From Sva-07 sp963698565 (GTDB taxonomy: Bacteria > Actinomycetota > Acidimicrobiia > Acidimicrobiales > Ilumatobacteraceae): a stretch of 64,000 nt of DNA. The notes beneath the pieces are model-generated. The model made no database searches and had not been told where the DNA came from. It worked only from the letters and a program-made list of their open reading frames with translations. Positions within the stretch are counted from its first letter, which is position 1; each line of letters begins with the position of its first letter. Shown here in pieces: positions 33,551 through 41,706 of the stretch. The stretch lies in the NCBI GenBank assembly GCA_963698565.1, contig CAVORH010000028.1, positions 124,001-188,000 of the forward strand. The letters are read 5' to 3'. Both the position numbers and the translations under genes were made by a program.

Positions 33551-33586
33551 CCCCCCGCCCCACCGGCCGGGGGGTTCTTGCTTTTT
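33551..33586 (+). terminator. Attenuator terminator upstream of leuA
   Basis: The 7-bp stem CCCCCCG/CGGGGGG is followed by TTCTTGCTTTTT, a classic intrinsic terminator placed between the Leu leader peptide and leuA. The roughly 100 nt after it are C-rich and nearly G-free in places (repeated CGACCC/CACC), probably unstructured RNA leading to the leuA ribosome site. Confidence 0.82.
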
Positions 33587-33697
33587 CCGGCCAGATCCCT
33601 CCCCGTCCGCCGCCCCGGCACCGCACCACCACCCGACACCACGACCCGACACCCGACCACCACGACCCGACCCGACACCAGTCACCAGGAGAACCCG

Positions 33698-35431
33698 ATG
33701 CCTCCCCAGAACGTCACCCCGAAGAAGATGCCCTTCGAGAAGTACACACCGTTCGTCCCGGTGGTGCTCACCGACCGCACGTGGCCGAACGTCACGATCG
33801 ACACCGCACCCCAGTGGTGCTCGGTCGACCTGCGCGACGGCAACCAGGCGCTGATCGACCCGATGGACCCGACCCGCAAGATGCGGATGTTCACCGAACT
33901 CGTGGCGATGGGCTTCAAGGAGATCGAGGTCGGATTCCCGTCGGCGAGCCAGCCGGACTTCGACTTCGTGCGCCAGCTGATCGAGGAGGACAGGATCCCC
34001 GACGACGTGACGATCCAGGTGCTGGTGCAGTGCCGCCAGGAACTGATCGAGCGCACCTACGAGTGCCTGCAGGGCGCGCCGCGGGCGATCGTCCACTTCT
34101 ACAACTCGACCAACCCACTCCAGCGCGAGGTGGTGTTCGGGCTCGACAAGGAGGGGATCATCGACGTCGCGGTCAACGGAGCGAAGCTGTGCCGCAAGCT
34201 CGAGCACGCGGCGGGCGACACGAAGATCCGCTACGAGTACTCGCCGGAGAGCTTCACACTGACCGAGCCCGAGTTCGCCATCGAGGTGTGCGAAGCGGTG
34301 ATGGACGTGGTGGAGCCGACGCCCGACAACCCGATCGTGCTCAACCTGCCGGCGACGGTCGAGTGCTACTCCCCCAACGTGTACGGCGACGTGATCGAGT
34401 GGTTCGGCCGCACGATCAAGCAGCGCGACTCGGTGATCATCTCGCTGCACCCGCACAACGACCGGGGGTGCGCGGTCGCAGCCGCCGAGTTCGGCGTGAT
34501 GGCGGGCGCCGACCGGGTGGAGGGAACGCTGTTCGGCAACGGCGAGCGCACCGGCAACGTCGACATCGTCACCCTGGCGATGAACCTGTTCATGAACGGC
34601 GTCGACCCCGAATTGGACATCTCCGACATCGACAAGCTGCGGCGCACCGCCGAGTACTGCAACCGCCTGCCCGTGCATCCGCGCCACCCGTACGCGGGCG
34701 ACCTGGTCTACACCGCGTTCTCCGGCAGCCACCAGGACGCCATCAAGAAGGGGTTCGAAGCCCTCGATGCCAAGCGCGACGACGCCGGCGAGTACCCGCA
34801 GTGGGGGGTGCCGTACCTGCCGATCGACCCGGCGCACGTCGGGCGGTCGTACGAGGCGGTCATCCGGGTGAACAGCCAGTCCGGCAAGGGCGGCGTCGCG
34901 TACGTGATGAAGGCCGAACACGGCTTCGACCTGCCGCGCCGGCTCCAGATCGAGTTCTCGCGGACGATCCAACACATCACCGAGGACTCGGGCACCGAGA
35001 TCAGCCCCGGTGTGATGTGGGACGCCTTCCAGGCCGAGTACATCCCGACCGAACCCCGATTCCGTCTGCGCAGCCACGAGCTCCACACGCGCACCGACGA
35101 CGACGCCGAGCGCCGCAGCGGGACGACAACGATCCAGGCGCAGCTCGACGTCGACGGCAACGCGCACTCGATTCGCGGCGAGGGCGACGGCCCGGTGGAG
35201 GCGTTCGTGGCCGCACTGGTCGCCGAGTTCGGGGATCGGGTCGGCGGGTCGTTCGACGTCCTCGACTACGCCGAGCATGCGATCGGCAAGGGCGCCAACG
35301 CCCAGGCGGCCGCCTACGTCGAGACCGTCAGCGGCACGAACGCCGTCAAGTGGGGCCTCGGCACCGACCCGAACATCACGACGGCATCGCTGCGTGCCGT
35401 GCTCGGAGCCTTCGAGCGCCACATCGTGTGA
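33698..35431 (+). CDS. leuA: 2-isopropylmalate synthase
   Basis: LeuA condenses 2-oxoisovalerate and acetyl-CoA, the committed step of leucine synthesis. The 577-residue length and N-terminus (FEKYTPFVPVVLTDRTWPN) are those of the actinobacterial type. The catalytic barrel shows SVDLRDGNQALIDPM, SLHPHNDRGCAVAA and GNGERTGNVDIV. The C-terminal regulatory domain (about 430-577) should bind leucine. AGGAG (33687-33691) lies 6 nt before ATG 33698. An upstream Leu-codon attenuator provides transcription control in addition to feedback inhibition. A palindrome ends the gene. Confidence 0.96.
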   Translation: MPPQNVTPKKMPFEKYTPFVPVVLTDRTWPNVTIDTAPQWCSVDLRDGNQALIDPMDPTRKMRMFTELVAMGFKEIEVGFPSASQPDFDFVRQLIEEDRIPDDVTIQVLVQCRQELIERTYECLQGAPRAIVHFYNSTNPLQREVVFGLDKEGIIDVAVNGAKLCRKLEHAAGDTKIRYEYSPESFTLTEPEFAIEVCEAVMDVVEPTPDNPIVLNLPATVECYSPNVYGDVIEWFGRTIKQRDSVIISLHPHNDRGCAVAAAEFGVMAGADRVEGTLFGNGERTGNVDIVTLAMNLFMNGVDPELDISDIDKLRRTAEYCNRLPVHPRHPYAGDLVYTAFSGSHQDAIKKGFEALDAKRDDAGEYPQWGVPYLPIDPAHVGRSYEAVIRVNSQSGKGGVAYVMKAEHGFDLPRRLQIEFSRTIQHITEDSGTEISPGVMWDAFQAEYIPTEPRFRLRSHELHTRTDDDAERRSGTTTIQAQLDVDGNAHSIRGEGDGPVEAFVAALVAEFGDRVGGSFDVLDYAEHAIGKGANAQAAAYVETVSGTNAVKWGLGTDPNITTASLRAVLGAFERHIV

Positions 35432-35435
35432 CGAC

Positions 35436-35461
35436 TGCAGCGGGGGTCGAACCCCGCTGCA
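35436..35461. terminator. Palindrome downstream of leuA
   Basis: Perfect 10-bp arms TGCAGCGGGG/CCCCGCTGCA surround GTCGAA, 4 bp after the leuA stop. It resembles the GGGGTC/GACCCC palindromes at 20688 and 52708. There is no T-run, so terminator activity is inferred from position and stem strength. Confidence 0.6.
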
Positions 35462-35485
35462 ATCGGTCGCACTACAGTTCGGGCG

Positions 35486-35830
35486 ATGTCCGTGATGCGC
35501 CGACTCGTGCTGATGGCGGCGATGGCCGCGGCAGTCGCTGCAGCCGTCGCCTGGTGGAGGCAGCGAGCCGACATCGACAGTTCCATGGCTCCGCCGGAAT
35601 GGCCGGCGTTCACCCCGCCTGCCCCGGCCGACAACGGGGCGGCGATGTCGACCTGGGTGATCGGGACCGACGACGCCGCGGCTCCCGATGGCTTCCCGAT
35701 CAAGGTCAAGGTGTCATCGGGGATCTTCCACCTGCCGGGGGGCCGCTTCTACGATCGGACGAATCCCGATCGCTGGTACGCCACTGCCGAGGCGGCAATC
35801 GCCGACGGCTACCGTCAGTCGAAGACCTGA
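35486..35830 (+). CDS. Small membrane-anchored protein with HxPGGxxYDRT domain
   Basis: This 114-residue protein has an N-terminal membrane anchor (residues 5-23), a Pro/Ala-rich linker and a C-terminal module of about 45 residues: FPIKVKVSSGIFHLPGGRFYDRTNPDRWYATAEAAIADGYRQSK. Similar short modules occur in various actinobacterial proteins, including near ribosomal protein tails; the function is unknown. TACAGT is 7 nt before ATG 35486, with no ribosome site. It precedes a ferredoxin gene by 41 bp. Confidence 0.6.
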   Translation: MSVMRRLVLMAAMAAAVAAAVAWWRQRADIDSSMAPPEWPAFTPPAPADNGAAMSTWVIGTDDAAAPDGFPIKVKVSSGIFHLPGGRFYDRTNPDRWYATAEAAIADGYRQSKT

Positions 35831-35871
35831 CAGGTCCGAACACCAGCCCAACGAGAACGAAGGGGAACCAC

Positions 35872-36063
35872 ATGAAGGTGAGCGTCGACTTCGAGGTGTG
35901 CGCATCCACTGGGGCCTGCATGCAGGTGTGTCCCGAGGTGTTCGAGGTGCGCAGCGACGGCTACCTCTACATCCTCCAGGAGAACCCCGGTCCCGACGTG
36001 GCCGACAAGGTCCGGGAAGCCGCTGATCTCTGCCCCACCGCGGCGATCACGATCGAAGACTGA
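35872..36063 (+). CDS. Single-cluster ferredoxin, probably 3Fe-4S
   Basis: This 63-residue acidic ferredoxin has Cys10, Cys16, Cys20 and Cys54 in CASTGACMQVCPEVF and DLCPTAAI. The second position of a CxxCxxC motif is Thr13, so only three ligands remain for the usual cluster, predicting [3Fe-4S]. Such ferredoxins often pass electrons to cytochromes P450 or other oxygenases; none is adjacent. AGGGGAA precedes ATG 35872. It ends 4 nt before the pyrF GTG, suggesting co-transcription. Confidence 0.88.
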   Translation: MKVSVDFEVCASTGACMQVCPEVFEVRSDGYLYILQENPGPDVADKVREAADLCPTAAITIED

Positions 36064-36067
36064 CCGG

Positions 36068-36877
36068 GTGGGGTTCCACGCCCAGCTCGATCGATCCTGG
36101 TCGACCTCGCGTTCGATGCTCTGTGTCGGGCTCGACCCGGACCCGACCAGGATGCCGTTGCCGCTCGACGGTGTCCACGGCGCGACCGAGGCGTTCTGCC
36201 GGGCCATCATCGACGCCACCGCCGACCTGGTCTGCGCGTTCAAGCCGCAGATCGCGTACTTCGCGAGCCAGGGAGCCGAGGACGCCTTGGAGCGCATCTG
36301 CGCATACGTACGCGAGGCCTATCCGGATGTGACGCTGATCCTCGACGCCAAGCGCGGTGACATCGGCTCGACTGCCGAGCACTACGCCGAGGAGGCGTTC
36401 GGCCGCTACGGCGCGCACGCGGTCACGGTCAATCCGTATCTGGGCACCGACTCGGTGGCGCCGTACTTCGAGTACGGAGGCGGTGTGATCGCTCTGTGCC
36501 GTACGAGCAATCCCGGCGGCGACGACCTGCAGTCGCTCGTCGCCGAGGGCCGTCCGGTCTACGCCCACGTCGCCCGGCTCGTCGCCGACGACTGGTCGAC
36601 CCGCGGCGACTGCGGCCTCGTGGTGGGCGCGACCTATCCCCAGGAGCTCGCCGACGTCCGAGCGATCGCTCCGGATCTGCCGTTGCTCGTTCCCGGTGTC
36701 GGTGCGCAGGGTGGCGACGCCGCGACGGTCGTCGAGCACGGTACCGACGCGACCGGACGGGGCCTGATCGTCAACTCGTCACGAGCGGTCCTCTACGCCA
36801 GTGGCGGCGCCGACTTCGCCGAGGCCGCCCGGGCCGAGGCAGAACGCACCGCTGCGTCACTCCGCCTCCCCGCCTGA
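36068..36877 (+). CDS. pyrF: Orotidine-5'-phosphate decarboxylase (type 2)
   Basis: PyrF makes UMP from OMP, the last step of pyrimidine nucleotide synthesis. The 269-residue protein has LCVGLDPDP, the FKPQIAYF segment, the catalytic DAKRGDIGST, NPYLG and late GVGAQGGD phosphate-site motifs of the longer type-2 (mycobacterial) family. Start GTG 36068 is 4 nt after the ferredoxin stop. No other pyr genes are present. serA converges on it from the right. Confidence 0.93.
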   Translation: MGFHAQLDRSWSTSRSMLCVGLDPDPTRMPLPLDGVHGATEAFCRAIIDATADLVCAFKPQIAYFASQGAEDALERICAYVREAYPDVTLILDAKRGDIGSTAEHYAEEAFGRYGAHAVTVNPYLGTDSVAPYFEYGGGVIALCRTSNPGGDDLQSLVAEGRPVYAHVARLVADDWSTRGDCGLVVGATYPQELADVRAIAPDLPLLVPGVGAQGGDAATVVEHGTDATGRGLIVNSSRAVLYASGGADFAEAARAEAERTAASLRLPA

Positions 36878-36889
36878 TCCACGGTGGGA

Positions 36890-38455
36890 TCAGGCGGAGA
36901 GGCTGGTGACCTCGAGGACGCCGGGGGCGCCGCGCAGCTGGTCGAGCACGTCGGCAGGGACCGGGGCGCTCGGGGCGATCAGCATCACGGCGGTGTCGGA
37001 GCCGTTGACCCGGCTGACATCCATGTCGGAGATGTTGACGCCCGCGTTGCCGAGCAGCGTGCCGACGGTGCCGATCACGCCGGGGCGGTCGTCGTTCTGG
37101 ATCACGACCATGTTGTCGACCGGCGGCACGTCGAACGGGGTGTCGTCGATGTTGACGATCCGTTGAGCGCCCTTCGCTCCTGCCAGCGTGCCGCTGATCG
37201 AGTGGCCGCCGCCGCGCAACGTCAGGAGATTGACGTAATCGGCCGAACTCGACGAGCTCACGTCGCGCACCTCGACGCCGTGCTGGGCAGCGAGCTGCGG
37301 CGCATTGACGTACGTGACCGCCTCGTCGGAGATCGCCCCGAAGAAGCCCTTGAGCACCGCCAGCTCGAGGATCCGTGTGTCGTAGCCGGCGATCTCGCCC
37401 TCGGTACAGATCTCGAGGTCCTTCGGCAGCGTGCCGACGAGCGCGACGAACAGCCCGCCGAGCCGCTCGGCGAGCGGCAGATACGGCCGGATCGTCTCGC
37501 TCGCCTCCGCCGCGTTGACGTTGACGGCGAACGGCACGAACTCGCCCGCCAGCGCCAGCTCGACCATCGACGCGATCGTGTCGCCGGCCTTGTCCTGCGC
37601 CTCGCGGGTACTCGCACCGAGGTGCGGTGTGACGATCACCGAATCGAGCTCGAAGAGTGGCGATTCGGTCATCGGCTCGGTGGAGAACACGTCGAGTGCG
37701 GCCCCGGCGATGATCCCTTCGCGCAGGCACTCCGCCAGATCACCCTCGTGGACGATGCCGCCGCGGGCGACGTTGATCACACGCAGGCTCGGCTTCGCCT
37801 TGAGCAGCAGGTCGCGGTTGATCAACCCGACGGTCTCCGGGGTCTTGGGCAGGTGCACCGTGAGGAAGTCGGATTCGCTGACCACCTGGTCGAGACCCAT
37901 CAGCTCGACGCCCATCTTCTTCGCGCGGTCGTCGGACACGAACGGGTCGTAGGCGACGAGGCGCATCCCGAAACCCTTCGCCCGATCCGCGACGAGCTTG
38001 CCGATGCGGCCGAGCCCGACGATGCCGAGCGTCTTGTCGCAGAGTTCGACGCCCTCCCACCGGCTCCGTTCCCACCGGCCCTGCACGAGCGCCGCGTGCG
38101 CCTGCGGGACGTTCCGCGCCGACGCCATCAACAGGGCCATCGTGTGCTCGGCGGCCGAGACGATGTTGCTCTGCGGCGCGTTGACCACCATGACGCCACG
38201 CTTGGTGGCCGAGTCGACATCGACGTTGTCGAGACCGATGCCGGCGCGTCCGACGACCATCAGGTCGGAGCCGGCCGCGAGTACGGCGTCGGTGACATCG
38301 GTGGCCGAGCGGATGATCAGCGCCTCGGCCCCGGGCACGACATCGAGCAATCCCTCCGGGGACAGCCCGAGCTGCACATCGACCTCGTGCCCAGCCGCTC
38401 GGAGGCGGTCGAGCCCTCCCTCGGCGATCTCTTCGGTGACCAGGATGCGAGCCAT
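36890..38455 (-). CDS. serA: D-3-phosphoglycerate dehydrogenase
   Basis: SerA begins serine synthesis by oxidising 3-phosphoglycerate. The 521-residue protein is the long actinobacterial form: substrate and NAD domains (LGIVGLGRIGKLVADRAKGFGM, NVARGGIVHEGDL, HLGASTREAQDKAG), an intervening domain (about 320-450) and a C-terminal ACT domain (VVIQNDDRPGVIGTVGTLLGNAGVNISDMDVSR) expected to sense serine. Catalytic His lies in VIVTPHLGAST. It is divergent from the membrane-protein operon and probably transcribed alone. Confidence 0.95.
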   Translation of the reverse strand: MARILVTEEIAEGGLDRLRAAGHEVDVQLGLSPEGLLDVVPGAEALIIRSATDVTDAVLAAGSDLMVVGRAGIGLDNVDVDSATKRGVMVVNAPQSNIVSAAEHTMALLMASARNVPQAHAALVQGRWERSRWEGVELCDKTLGIVGLGRIGKLVADRAKGFGMRLVAYDPFVSDDRAKKMGVELMGLDQVVSESDFLTVHLPKTPETVGLINRDLLLKAKPSLRVINVARGGIVHEGDLAECLREGIIAGAALDVFSTEPMTESPLFELDSVIVTPHLGASTREAQDKAGDTIASMVELALAGEFVPFAVNVNAAEASETIRPYLPLAERLGGLFVALVGTLPKDLEICTEGEIAGYDTRILELAVLKGFFGAISDEAVTYVNAPQLAAQHGVEVRDVSSSSSADYVNLLTLRGGGHSISGTLAGAKGAQRIVNIDDTPFDVPPVDNMVVIQNDDRPGVIGTVGTLLGNAGVNISDMDVSRVNGSDTAVMLIAPSAPVPADVLDQLRGAPGVLEVTSLSA

Positions 38456-38536
38456 GAGTCCATGCCTATCTGATCCGATGGTCGAGTTCCACGAGGTTTG
38501 ACGAACCGTTCAGGCGTTGCGGTTACGTTCTGCTGC

Positions 38537-39787
38537 GTGACCGCCGATCACCCGCAGACGGTCGACGCCGGATCCGACGATCCGGTGACCGACATCGAGC
38601 GTTGGTTGATCGATCGCGGGGTGCCCCACCTCGTGGATCCACACGCCGAGAGCGTGCTGCTCGACGCCTGGACACGTGCGCTTCCCCTGCTCGTGGCGGC
38701 GTATCTCCTGCTCGGCCTCAATGCGCTCGACATCCGCAGGTGGACGTTGGCACAGAACCTCGCCGCGGCCGCGGCGATCGTCGTGATGCTCGTGGCGACC
38801 TGGGCCGTGTCGAATCGGATCCGCCGACGCCCGGCGTTCGCCCGCCCGACACAGATCGGGCCGGCCGAGCTCGCGCTGTTCCTGATCGGCCCGATGCTGC
38901 CCGGCCTCGCCTTCGGGCAGTACGGCGACGCCCTCGAAACGCTCGCCCTCGGCATCGCGCTGCTCGCGTCGATCTACGTCTGGTCGTCGTACGGCGTCGG
39001 CGCACTGCTGCGCTGGGGCATCCGCCGCTCCGGCGGGCAGCTCACGGGGCTGGGGCCGCTCGTGGCCCGCGCCCTGCCGTTGCTGCTGGTGTTCAACACG
39101 TTCCTCTTCGTCAACGCCGAGGTGTGGGAGATGGCCGGAACGCTCGACGGTGCGTCCTACGTCGTGGTGGTGTCGATGTTCTTCGTGCTCGGCGCCGGCT
39201 TCGTGGTGACCCGCGTCCCTGCGTTCATCCGGGCGGAGAACCGCTTCGAGTCGTGGAGGGAGATCGCCGACTTCGTCGTCGACACGCCGGCAGCGCCGGT
39301 CGACCTCCCCGACGATGGCACACCACTCGATCCGCTGCGACCTCGGCAGCGACTCAACCTCGGCCTGATCGTGCTGTTCGGCCAGGCGATGCAGATCACG
39401 CTCGTCGTGGCCGCACTGATCGGCTTCTTCGTGTTCTTCGGGTTCATGGCGATCGACCTCGACACGGTCGTCCACTGGACCGGCCAGAGCGACATCGACA
39501 CGATCGTCGACACGACGTTCGGCGGGCGCGCCCTCGTGCTGTCGGAACCACTGATCCGCGTTGCCGTCTTCCTCGGAGCGTTCTCCGGGATGTACTTCAC
39601 CGTCGTGCTCACCACCGACGAGACCTACCGCACCGAGTTCGCGAGCGATGTCGGCCCCGAGATCCGCCAGGTGCTCGCGGTGCGCTGCGCCTACCACGTC
39701 GCTCGCGGCACCCACCCCTGCCTCGCCACCTCGACCGCCGGCACCGGGGCCGCTCCCCGTTCGGACAGGGCAGGGACCGCGACATGA
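38537..39787 (+). CDS. Multi-pass membrane protein of unknown function
   Basis: This protein of about 416 residues has roughly seven hydrophobic segments (for example ALPLLVAAYLLLGL, AAAAAIVVMLVATWAV, LALFLIGPMLPGLAF, SMFFVLGAGFVVTRV, ITLVVAALIGFFVFFGF). I prefer GTG 38537, which has TACGTT 7 nt upstream, over the more distal ATG 38498. No transporter or enzyme motif is recognised. It overlaps the GNAT gene by 4 nt (ATGA) and heads a run through menC and SCP2. Confidence 0.7.
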   Translation: MTADHPQTVDAGSDDPVTDIERWLIDRGVPHLVDPHAESVLLDAWTRALPLLVAAYLLLGLNALDIRRWTLAQNLAAAAAIVVMLVATWAVSNRIRRRPAFARPTQIGPAELALFLIGPMLPGLAFGQYGDALETLALGIALLASIYVWSSYGVGALLRWGIRRSGGQLTGLGPLVARALPLLLVFNTFLFVNAEVWEMAGTLDGASYVVVVSMFFVLGAGFVVTRVPAFIRAENRFESWREIADFVVDTPAAPVDLPDDGTPLDPLRPRQRLNLGLIVLFGQAMQITLVVAALIGFFVFFGFMAIDLDTVVHWTGQSDIDTIVDTTFGGRALVLSEPLIRVAVFLGAFSGMYFTVVLTTDETYRTEFASDVGPEIRQVLAVRCAYHVARGTHPCLATSTAGTGAAPRSDRAGTAT

Positions 39788-40522
39788 CGGTCACCTCCGA
39801 CTTCACCGACAACGGCGCCGACATCCGCACCCTCTCCGGACCGGACGAACTCGCCCGCGCGAACGACGTCCTGCAGCAGGTCTGGGGCACCGACGTGCCG
39901 CTGGCCCCACTCGAGTTGCTGGTCGCGGTGACCCACACCGGCGGATACGTGGCCGGCGCATTCGTCGGCGACGAGATGGTCGGAGCATCCCTCGGCCTCC
40001 TGGCGGTCCACGGCGGCAGGCCGGCACTGCACAGCCACGTCACCGGGCTCCTCCCAGCGATGCGCGGCACCGGGCTCGGCCGAGCGGTCAAGCTCCACCA
40101 GCGTGCGTGGGCGACCGACCACGGACTGGAGCGCATCACCTGGACATTCGACCCGTTGGTGCGCCGCAACGCCTGGTTCAACATCGCCGTGCTCGGGGCC
40201 CGAGTCGAGGACTACCTGCCCTCGTTCTACGGCTCGATGCACGACGCGATCAACGCCGGCGACGAGTCCGACCGTCTGTACGTGTCCTGGGATCTCGCCG
40301 CCGACCTCCCCTCGTCACCCTGCGACGGCAGCCACTGGATCGACGGGGCCGACCTCGTGCCGACGCCCGACGACATCGTCGGACTGCGCCGCGAGCGACC
40401 CCGGCGCTGTCGTGAGCTGGCGTTCGTCGACGCGACGCGCCCTCGTCGAGGCGCTCGCCGCCGGCCGACCGGTCGTCGGATTCACCCGAGACGGCAACTA
40501 CGTGATCGGATCAGCACCATGA
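39784..40522 (+). CDS. GNAT-family acyltransferase, frameshifted near its 3' end
   Basis: This GNAT-like protein of about 245 residues has the acyl-CoA loop region LLPAMRGTGLGRAVKLHQRAWA. Near 40388-40392 the frame breaks. Removing one C from GGACTGCGCCGCGAGC gives GLRASDPGAVVSWR and a natural ending ...GFTRDGNYVIGSAP, whose TGA overlaps the menC ATG (ATGA). As written, the first frame has no stop and runs on through menC, creating a 640-residue fused reading frame to 41706. Close partnership with menC suggests N-acylation of amino acids, as in GNAT/NSAR gene pairs. Confidence 0.75.
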
Positions 40523-41706
40523 CCTCCTCGACCCTGCGATCGAACCGCTCATGGACCATCGAACACGTCGAGCTGCGCCGCATCGCCATGCCGCTCGTCA
40601 CCCCGTTCCGCACGAGCTTCGGCAGCGAGACCGAGCGTGACATCCTGCTCGTGCGCGTCGAACTCGCCGACGCCGCCGGCGGATCCTCCGACACCGTCGA
40701 GGGGTGGGGCGAGTGCGTGGCGTTGTCGGAGCCGAGCTACTCCCCCGAGTACGTCGACGGCGCCCAGCACGTGATCGTCCACCACCTGCTGCCACATCTC
40801 GCCGCCGCCGGTCCGATCGAGGCAGCCGACGTCGCACCGGCGCTGGCGAGATTCCACGGCCACCCGATGGCCAAGGCGGCGCTGGAGATGGCGATCCTCG
40901 ACGCGCAACTCCGCGCCGCCGGCCAGTCGTTCGCCGAGTTCCTCGGAGTCGAACGAACCCGGATCCCGAGTGGTGTCAGCGTCGGCATCCACGACCGGAC
41001 CGACGACCTGCTCGCCGCCGTGCAGGGGTACGTCGACGACGGCTACGTCCGCATCAAGCTCAAGATCGAACCGGGCTCCGACATCGACCAGGTCGCTGCG
41101 GTGAGGGAGCTGATCGGTCCCGGCACACCGTTCCAGGTCGACGCCAACACCGCGTACCGCCGCACCGACGGGGAGCACCTGCGTCGACTGGACGAGTTCG
41201 ACCTCCTCCTGATCGAACAGCCACTGCCCGAGGACGACATCATCGGCCACGCCCGGCTCGCCGCAGAGGTCGACACACCGATCTGCCTCGACGAGTCGCT
41301 CGTCTCGGCGGCCGGAACTGCCGATGCGATCGAGCTCGGCGCCTGCGAGATCGCCAACATCAAGCCCGGCCGCGTCGGCGGGTACCTCGAGGCCGTGCGC
41401 ATCCACGACCTGTGTCTGGCGCGAGGCATCCCGGTGTGGTGCGGCGGCATGTTGGAGACCGGTATCGGTCGCGCGGCCAACGCTGCGCTCGCAGCGCTGC
41501 CCGGCTTCACCCTCCCGGGTGACATCAGTGCCTCCACCCGCTTCTACGCCCGTGACATCGTCACCGACCCGATCACGATCGAGGACGGCCACGTCGCCGT
41601 GCCGACGACGCCCGGGCTCGGCTTCGAACTCGACCGGTCGTTCCTCGACCAGGTCACGACGAGCCGACTCGGTATCGACCGGCGCGGTACAGTCACGGGC
41701 CTATGA
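40519..41706 (+). CDS. menC: o-Succinylbenzoate synthase / N-succinylamino acid racemase
   Basis: This 395-residue enolase-superfamily enzyme of the muconate-lactonising subgroup has catalytic Lys pair IKLKIEP, metal ligands in VDANTAY (Asp), IEQPL (Glu) and LDES (Asp), and the second acid-base Lys in NIKPGRVGG. The same proteins can dehydrate SHCHC for menaquinone (OSBS) or racemise N-succinyl amino acids (NSAR). An adjacent GNAT gene favours at least some NSAR activity; no other men genes are seen. It overlaps GNAT and SCP2 by 4 nt each. Confidence 0.88.
   Translation: MTSSTLRSNRSWTIEHVELRRIAMPLVTPFRTSFGSETERDILLVRVELADAAGGSSDTVEGWGECVALSEPSYSPEYVDGAQHVIVHHLLPHLAAAGPIEAADVAPALARFHGHPMAKAALEMAILDAQLRAAGQSFAEFLGVERTRIPSGVSVGIHDRTDDLLAAVQGYVDDGYVRIKLKIEPGSDIDQVAAVRELIGPGTPFQVDANTAYRRTDGEHLRRLDEFDLLLIEQPLPEDDIIGHARLAAEVDTPICLDESLVSAAGTADAIELGACEIANIKPGRVGGYLEAVRIHDLCLARGIPVWCGGMLETGIGRAANAALAALPGFTLPGDISASTRFYARDIVTDPITIEDGHVAVPTTPGLGFELDRSFLDQVTTSRLGIDRRGTVTGL

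Noticed and set aside
32126..35422. Single 1098-codon minus-strand frame covering helicase and leuA
   Set aside because: Only the part from 33415 downwards is helicase; the rest is antisense to leuA.
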